Of a stretch of 43,807 nucleotides of DNA, positions 40,701 through 43,807 are shown in pieces; positions within the stretch are counted from its first letter, which is position 1, and every line of letters begins with the position of its first letter. The position numbers were made by a program, and so were the translations under genes. Location: positions 1 to 43,807 of the forward strand of contig JBFLWK010000015.1 in the NCBI GenBank assembly GCA_040757695.1. The letters run 5' to 3'. The stretch comes from Elusimicrobiota bacterium (lineage in GTDB: Bacteria; Elusimicrobiota; UBA8919). Under the pieces are notes generated by a model. That model was given only the letters and a program-made list of their open reading frames with translations. It was not told the DNA's origin and searched no databases.

Positions 40701-41707
40701 TTAGTTATCTTTATGCGTTTTTAATATCTTTTTTTATAGCATATTTTATTACACCCATTTTTGTAACTATTGCAAAAAAATTTGATATCCTTGACCATCC
40801 ACATACTTCTGTCAAAACACACAAAATTGCAACACCTTATCTTGGTGGCTTGTCAATTTTTCTGGGATTTCTATTCTCACTTTTTGTAATACGGTATATA
40901 ACTCATTTCCCAACTGGTACGCTACGGGCATTAAGAGGTATCGTTACAGGCGCTACATTGCTAGTAATTGTCGGGCTGATTGACGATATTAAGATAATCG
41001 GTTTTAAGGCGAAGTTTTTATGGCAGATTGTTGTCGCAATAATTTTAATCAATTTTGATATACGAATAAAATTTATTCAGCCACAATATCTTGCTGATAT
41101 TCTCACGGTAATATGGATTGTGGGAATTATAAATGCTATCAATATCATTGATATAATGAACGGGTTAGCAGCGGGTATTTCTTTTATTGCTGCGACTACT
41201 TTTCTTTTTATCGCACTGCCTACAGAAGAAATCTATGTTAATTTTGCAGCTGCTGCACTTTCAGGCAGTATTTTAGGCTTTATCCGATACAATTTTCCAC
41301 AGGCAAAAATTTTTATGGGTGATACTGGCAGTATGCTTCTTGGCTTTGTCCTTGCCGCACTGTCGCTTGGAACCTCTTACACTAAAATAAATAATATTGC
41401 ATTGTATTCACCCATACTTATTTTGGGAATACCAATTTTTGATACTTTATATGTAATGTATCTGAGATTCAAAAAAGGGAAATCGCCTTTTTTAGGCAGC
41501 AAAGACCATTTTGCACTTCGGCTTGAAAAGGCAGGGTTTTCAAGAAAAAAAGTTGTAATTTTAATATGGCTAATATCGGTAATTTTAAGTTTGGCAGCAT
41601 TTGTTATCTCAAGAGTAAATCTGGTTGTTGCAATAATAATCTACATATTCATCCTTTCTCTTGCAGTTTATGGTGGTTGGAAACTCTCTAAAATAAAAAT
41701 GGACTAA
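40697..41707 (+). CDS. WecA/TagO-like polyprenyl-phosphate sugar-1-phosphate transferase
   Basis: The protein has 336 residues and about ten membrane helices. HKIATPYLGGLSIFLG, GLIDDIKIIGFKAKFLWQ (the DD metal site), INIIDIMNGLAAG and FMGDTGSMLLGFVLAAL are the sequential motifs of the MraY/WecA/TagO family. KDHFALRL is the C-terminal basic/His motif. The enzyme transfers a HexNAc-1-phosphate from a UDP-sugar to undecaprenyl phosphate, starting lipid-linked glycan assembly on the inner face. The usual NLIDGLNGL/D block reads NIIDIMNGL, a small deviation. As the only initiating transferase here, it is the best candidate for the first committed step. Confidence 0.92.
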   Translation: MISYLYAFLISFFIAYFITPIFVTIAKKFDILDHPHTSVKTHKIATPYLGGLSIFLGFLFSLFVIRYITHFPTGTLRALRGIVTGATLLVIVGLIDDIKIIGFKAKFLWQIVVAIILINFDIRIKFIQPQYLADILTVIWIVGIINAINIIDIMNGLAAGISFIAATTFLFIALPTEEIYVNFAAAALSGSILGFIRYNFPQAKIFMGDTGSMLLGFVLAALSLGTSYTKINNIALYSPILILGIPIFDTLYVMYLRFKKGKSPFLGSKDHFALRLEKAGFSRKKVVILIWLISVILSLAAFVISRVNLVVAIIIYIFILSLAVYGGWKLSKIKMD

Positions 41708-41710
41708 CAA

Positions 41711-43018
41711 ATGAAATCTGACACGGTAATACTTGGCGGAGGCATCACCGGATTATCTACTGCATATCACTTAAAAAATAAAAAGTTTATCATACTGGAA
41801 AAGGAAAATGTCGTTGGTGGATTATGTAGGTCTGTTACCAACAAAAATGGTTTCACTTACGATTATACAGGACATCTGCTTCATATAAAAAGTGATTATG
41901 TAAAAAACCTTGTAAAAAAATTATTAAGAAATAATCTCACATTGAAAGTCCGCAATTCCTGGATTTTCTCTCAAAACGTTTTTACTCGCTATCCATTCCA
42001 GGCGAACCTTTTTGGCTTGCCTCAAAAAATTATTGATGAATGTATTGAAGGTTTTATAGAAGCTAAACTTTCTAATTCTCAATTCTCAATTCTCAATTCT
42101 CAATTCTCATTCCACAATTGGTGCTTAAGAACTTTTGGTAAAGGTATTTCAAAATATTTTATGATTCCTTACAACCAAAAACTATGGCAACGAAACTTAA
42201 AGGAACTTACAACTGACTGGCTGGGAAATTATGTTCCACAACCAACTTTGCAGGAAGTAATTACAGGCGCATTTACCGATACTAAAAACGGTGGGAAGTA
42301 CGGTTATAATGTTACTTTTTTTTATCCCAAAGAAGGTGGAATACAATCGCTCATAAACCAATTTATACAAGAAATTTCCTGCGCAAATATTATAACCAGT
42401 GTAAAAATAATCTCAATAAACCTGATTGCAAAAACTGTAAAAACCAATCTGGGCAATTTTCAGTATAACAAACTCGTATCTACTATTCCTGTACCAGAAT
42501 TGATAAAACTGATCAAAAATCCATCTCAACGAGTAATATCTGCCTGTCATAAATTAAGATGGACTTCAGTTTTAGACATAAATATCGGTGTAAAAAGAAA
42601 AAATATCTCTGATAAACACTGGATTTATTTCCCTGAAAAAAAATTCTCTTTTTACAGAGTTGGTTTTTTTAATAATTTTTCTGAATCACTCTGCTCTAAA
42701 AACACATCTTCAATGTACATAGAGATTTCATACAGAAATAGAAAAATTAATAAATCAAAAATTGTTCAACAGGTAATTTTTGATTTACAAACTGCAAAAA
42801 TAATAAAACCAACTGATAAAATAATCTCAAAATGTATCCTTGATATTCCTTATGCATATGTTCACTACGATAAAAACAGAAACAAGGCAGTTGAAACAAT
42901 CCAGAGATATCTGCAAAAAAATTCTATTTTTTCTATTGGCAGATTCGGTGGCTGGAAATACTCCACAATGGAAGATGCAATTTTAGACGGTAAATCAGTT
43001 GCTGAAAAAACTACTTGA
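41711..43018 (+). CDS. FAD-dependent oxidoreductase, protoporphyrinogen-oxidase / UDP-galactopyranose-mutase-like
   Basis: The protein has 435 residues. TVILGGGITGLSTAYHL is the FAD-binding dinucleotide motif. EKENVVGGLCRSV and FTYDYTGHLLHIKS are the second and third conserved blocks. FFYPKEGGIQSLINQF lies mid-protein, and IGRFGGWKYSTMEDAILDG closes the FAD site. It is a distant paralogue of the gene at 22697. Five copies of a 7-bp repeat (42074-42108) are read in frame as SQFSILNSQFS in a variable helical region near residue 125. The stop codon is embedded in the -35 box of the promoter that follows. Confidence 0.82.
   Translation: MKSDTVILGGGITGLSTAYHLKNKKFIILEKENVVGGLCRSVTNKNGFTYDYTGHLLHIKSDYVKNLVKKLLRNNLTLKVRNSWIFSQNVFTRYPFQANLFGLPQKIIDECIEGFIEAKLSNSQFSILNSQFSFHNWCLRTFGKGISKYFMIPYNQKLWQRNLKELTTDWLGNYVPQPTLQEVITGAFTDTKNGGKYGYNVTFFYPKEGGIQSLINQFIQEISCANIITSVKIISINLIAKTVKTNLGNFQYNKLVSTIPVPELIKLIKNPSQRVISACHKLRWTSVLDINIGVKRKNISDKHWIYFPEKKFSFYRVGFFNNFSESLCSKNTSSMYIEISYRNRKINKSKIVQQVIFDLQTAKIIKPTDKIISKCILDIPYAYVHYDKNRNKAVETIQRYLQKNSIFSIGRFGGWKYSTMEDAILDGKSVAEKTT
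42074..42108. repeat. 7-bp tandem repeat array inside the FAD enzyme gene
   Basis: Five exact AATTCTC units are contiguous. They are read as SQFSILNSQFS, a heptapeptide-periodic stretch that the paralogue at 22697 lacks. Confidence 0.85.
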
Positions 43019-43043
43019 CAAAATGCACATTTTGTGTTATACT
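43015..43043 (+). promoter_or_regulatory. Sigma-70 type promoter
   Basis: A perfect TTGACA -35 (43015-43020), a 17-base spacer and TATACT as -10 (43038-43043) form a near-consensus promoter. It overlaps the stop codon of the preceding gene and drives the 31-residue ORF beginning at 43064. It is the clearest promoter in the window. No other long gap exists in the operon, so it probably starts an independent short transcript. Confidence 0.8.
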
Positions 43044-43063
43044 AAAATCGGAGGTTTTAGAAA

Positions 43064-43159
43064 ATGGAATTATTATTCGGTTTGAGGACTGAATTATTTT
43101 TAATAATTTGTAGTATTGTGATATTTATTAATTCAATATTTATCGGTTATCAATGCTAG
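43064..43159 (+). CDS. 31-residue hydrophobic microprotein
   Basis: The ORF runs from ATG (43064) to TAG (43157-43159). GGAGGT lies eight bases before the start and the -10 box ends 21 bases before it. The peptide has a short charged N-terminus (MELLFGLRTE), then a single hydrophobic stretch (LFLIICSIVIFINSIFIGY) and ends GYQC. I do not recognise a family. The size and one-helix form resemble type I toxin peptides or small membrane-protein regulators. The perfect promoter and ribosome site argue that it is really expressed. Confidence 0.6.
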   Translation: MELLFGLRTELFLIICSIVIFINSIFIGYQC

Positions 43160-43222
43160 CTAAGAGGGAAGTGGACAAAAGAACTTCGTAAGCAGATAAA
43201 TGAGAAACAATTTTTTAAGTGA

Positions 43223-43390
43223 AGTCATTCTAAATCCTTCGCCTGTCATTCCCCTTTTCCCAAAAGGGGTGTCCCGCGGGGACGGGGTATTCATTCCTGA
43301 GTGTCCCCGACTACTACATTCGGGGACAGGCTCTATCGGGAATCCACAGATGTTACCTCTGTGGATAACTCAAAAATTTTCGGGGGGGCA
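43223..43390. repeat. Hairpin-rich mosaic of dispersed-repeat fragments
   Basis: Three perfect inverted repeats follow one another: CCCCTTTT/AAAAGGGG (43251-43269, 3-base loop), GTCCCCGA/TCGGGGAC (43303-43327, 9-base loop) and ATCCACAGA/TCTGTGGAT (43342-43366, 7-base loop). Fragments such as GTCATTC at 43224 and GTCATTCC at 43245, and ATTCCTGA pairing imperfectly with TCGGGAAT, look like pieces of short palindromic dispersed elements. Base composition is GC-rich compared with the genes. Open frames crossing it have no ribosome site and are not called. Confidence 0.65.
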
Positions 43391-43424
43391 AGTAAAAAGT
43401 TAAAAGTAAAAATTAAAAATGTAA
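43390..43424. repeat. Degenerate 7-bp repeat array, intergenic
   Basis: The units are AAGTAAA, AAGTTAA, AAGTAAA, AATTAAA and AATGTAA. The array lies between the hairpin mosaic and the first terminator. Confidence 0.6.
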
Positions 43425-43440
43425 AATTGGTAAATGTAGT

Positions 43441-43471
43441 CGCTCCGATTTATCGGAGCGTTTTATTTTTT
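43441..43471 (+). terminator. Rho-independent terminator
   Basis: CGCTCCGA (43441-43448) pairs perfectly with TCGGAGCG (43453-43460) around a TTTA loop. A T-rich tract (43461-43471, TTTTATTTTTT) follows. It would end the transcript started at the 43015 promoter. Confidence 0.8.
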
Positions 43472-43476
43472 GTAGT

Positions 43477-43505
43477 AGCACGCCCAGGGTGTGCTTTTTC
43501 TTTTT
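43477..43505 (+). terminator. Second terminator-like hairpin
   Basis: AGCACGCC pairs with GGTGTGCT around a CAG loop (43477-43495, one G-T wobble). A run of T residues interrupted by one C follows (to 43505). Only six bases after the first terminator, it may be a back-up stop. Confidence 0.6.
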
Positions 43506-43512
43506 GTAATCA

Positions 43513-43536
43513 AAATGTAAGCAAATGCTTACATTT
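43513..43536. promoter_or_regulatory. 24-bp perfect palindrome 1 (operator-like)
   Basis: Two 11-base arms, AAATGTAAGCA and TGCTTACATTT, flank a two-base AA centre with no mismatch. The two-base centre makes an RNA hairpin unlikely, so a dimeric DNA-binding protein site is more plausible. Its centre lies 55 bp from that of the next palindrome. Confidence 0.55.
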
Positions 43537-43567
43537 GAAAATTGGTCGTCGGTAAAACAGGAAAATC

Positions 43568-43591
43568 CAATTCGAACAAATGTTCGAATTG
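43568..43591. promoter_or_regulatory. 24-bp perfect palindrome 2, containing a LexA-box match
   Basis: Arms CAATTCGAACA and TGTTCGAATTG flank an AA centre with no mismatch. The inner 14 bases (43573-43586, CGAACAAATGTTCG) fit the Firmicute-type LexA/DinR consensus CGAACRNRYGTTYG. It lies 27 bases before the start of the 41-residue ORF, in a position where a repressor would block transcription or RNA polymerase entry. Confidence 0.5.
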
Positions 43592-43617
43592 AAAAAAATA
43601 AAAAGGAGGGGCTTTTT

Positions 43618-43743
43618 ATGGCGAAGGCACGGGTTGGAAGATCGTTTGCGGATGTCACTGATGCATTGGATGGCTTGAAGGATTTAGGGGACGAGGTTGA
43701 AATGGTTCACTTACGAGTAACAAAAAGGCAAGTTAAAGGTTAA
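43618..43743 (+). CDS. 41-residue small protein of unknown function
   Basis: The ATG at 43618 is preceded by AAGGAGG (43603-43609), a consensus ribosome site. The product is soluble and charged (MAKARVGRSFADVTDALDGL, then KDLGDEVEMVHLRV) and ends TKRQVKG. I recognise no family. The last codons and the stop are made by the first units of a 7-bp repeat array (43730-43757), so the native C-terminus may have been altered by the repeat. Two palindromes lie directly upstream. The ribosome site is the main support. Confidence 0.5.
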   Translation: MAKARVGRSFADVTDALDGLKDLGDEVEMVHLRVTKRQVKG

Positions 43744-43757
43744 AGGTTAAAAGTTAA
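43730..43757. repeat. 7-bp tandem repeat array at the end of the 41-residue ORF
   Basis: The units are AAGTTAA, AGGTTAA, AGGTTAA and AAGTTAA. The stop codon of the small ORF lies within it. It shares the GTTAA core with the complement of the CCGTTAA unit in the GT4 gene. Confidence 0.75.
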
Positions 43758-43807
43758 AATGGAAAATGGGGACGCTTCTAATATTTGAGTGGATACAAAT
43801 GGATTCC

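Noticed and set aside
43200-43403. 67-codon open frame across the hairpin mosaic
   Set aside because: There is no ribosome site, it is built from repeat fragments, and its residues (Pro/Gly-rich, low complexity) look like translated palindromes.
43301-43658. Other open frames on both strands across the repeats and terminators
   Set aside because: They read through two terminators and two palindromes, lack ribosome sites and have no protein-like composition.
43766-43807. Open frame starting ATGGGG and running off the window, or the end of a transposon-like unit (GGGGACGCTTCT)
   Set aside because: Only 42 bases are visible with no ribosome site. The GGGGAC start resembles dispersed-element ends I associate with Y1 transposases, but this is too short to call.

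Overview
The window is AT-rich and every recognisable gene lies on the + strand, mostly head to tail with 1-40 bp overlaps or gaps under 10 bp. It therefore reads as one very long polycistronic accessory locus, cut at its 5' end. There is no rRNA, tRNA, CRISPR array or informative housekeeping gene. The undecaprenyl-phosphate type glycan logic, the many B12-binding radical SAM enzymes and the short dispersed repeats suggest an uncultivated, probably anaerobic bacterium of a candidate-phylum kind. The sequence does not let me name the phylum.

Bases 1-10770 carry the tail of a B12-binding radical SAM protein, a split transketolase, four complete B12-binding radical SAM proteins, a CgeB-like glycosyltransferase and a zinc-ribbon methyltransferase. 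Bases 10775-16120 hold an asparagine synthetase-type amidotransferase, then a carbamoylation module: a 57-residue DUF5989-type protein, a 74-residue one-helix protein, a NodU/TobZ-family carbamoyltransferase and an SGNH hydrolase. This order recalls the sxtI/J/K/L block of saxitoxin clusters. It ends in the decayed C-terminus of another asparagine synthetase. Bases 16107-26912 carry two sugar epimerase/reductases, a methyltransferase-GT2 fusion, two GT-C membrane glycosyltransferases, an FAD-dependent mutase-like enzyme and two more B12-binding radical SAM proteins.

Bases 26909-31408 look like an amino-sugar module: hexapeptide acyltransferase, DegT aminotransferase, a second AsnB-like protein whose catalytic Cys is Arg, and a Gfo/Idh/MocA oxidoreductase. 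Bases 31418-43018 hold polyprenyl-phosphate GT2 enzymes, a SPASM-like radical SAM protein, three more GT-C membrane proteins, a GT4 enzyme, a TPR protein, a WecA/TagO-like initiating transferase and a second FAD enzyme. Together the genes suggest synthesis of a heavily decorated (aminated, amidated, carbamoylated, methylated or otherwise radical-modified) lipid-linked glycan or glycolipid. The product is unknown.

The last 800 bases are different in kind. A textbook sigma-70 promoter drives a 31-residue hydrophobic microprotein. A hairpin mosaic, two terminators and two 24-bp perfect palindromes follow; one palindrome contains a Firmicute-type LexA box. A 41-residue ORF with a strong Shine-Dalgarno site comes last. 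Tandem 7-bp repeat arrays occur inside three biosynthetic genes and in this tail, and a palindromic dispersed repeat supplies the C-terminus of one glycosyltransferase.
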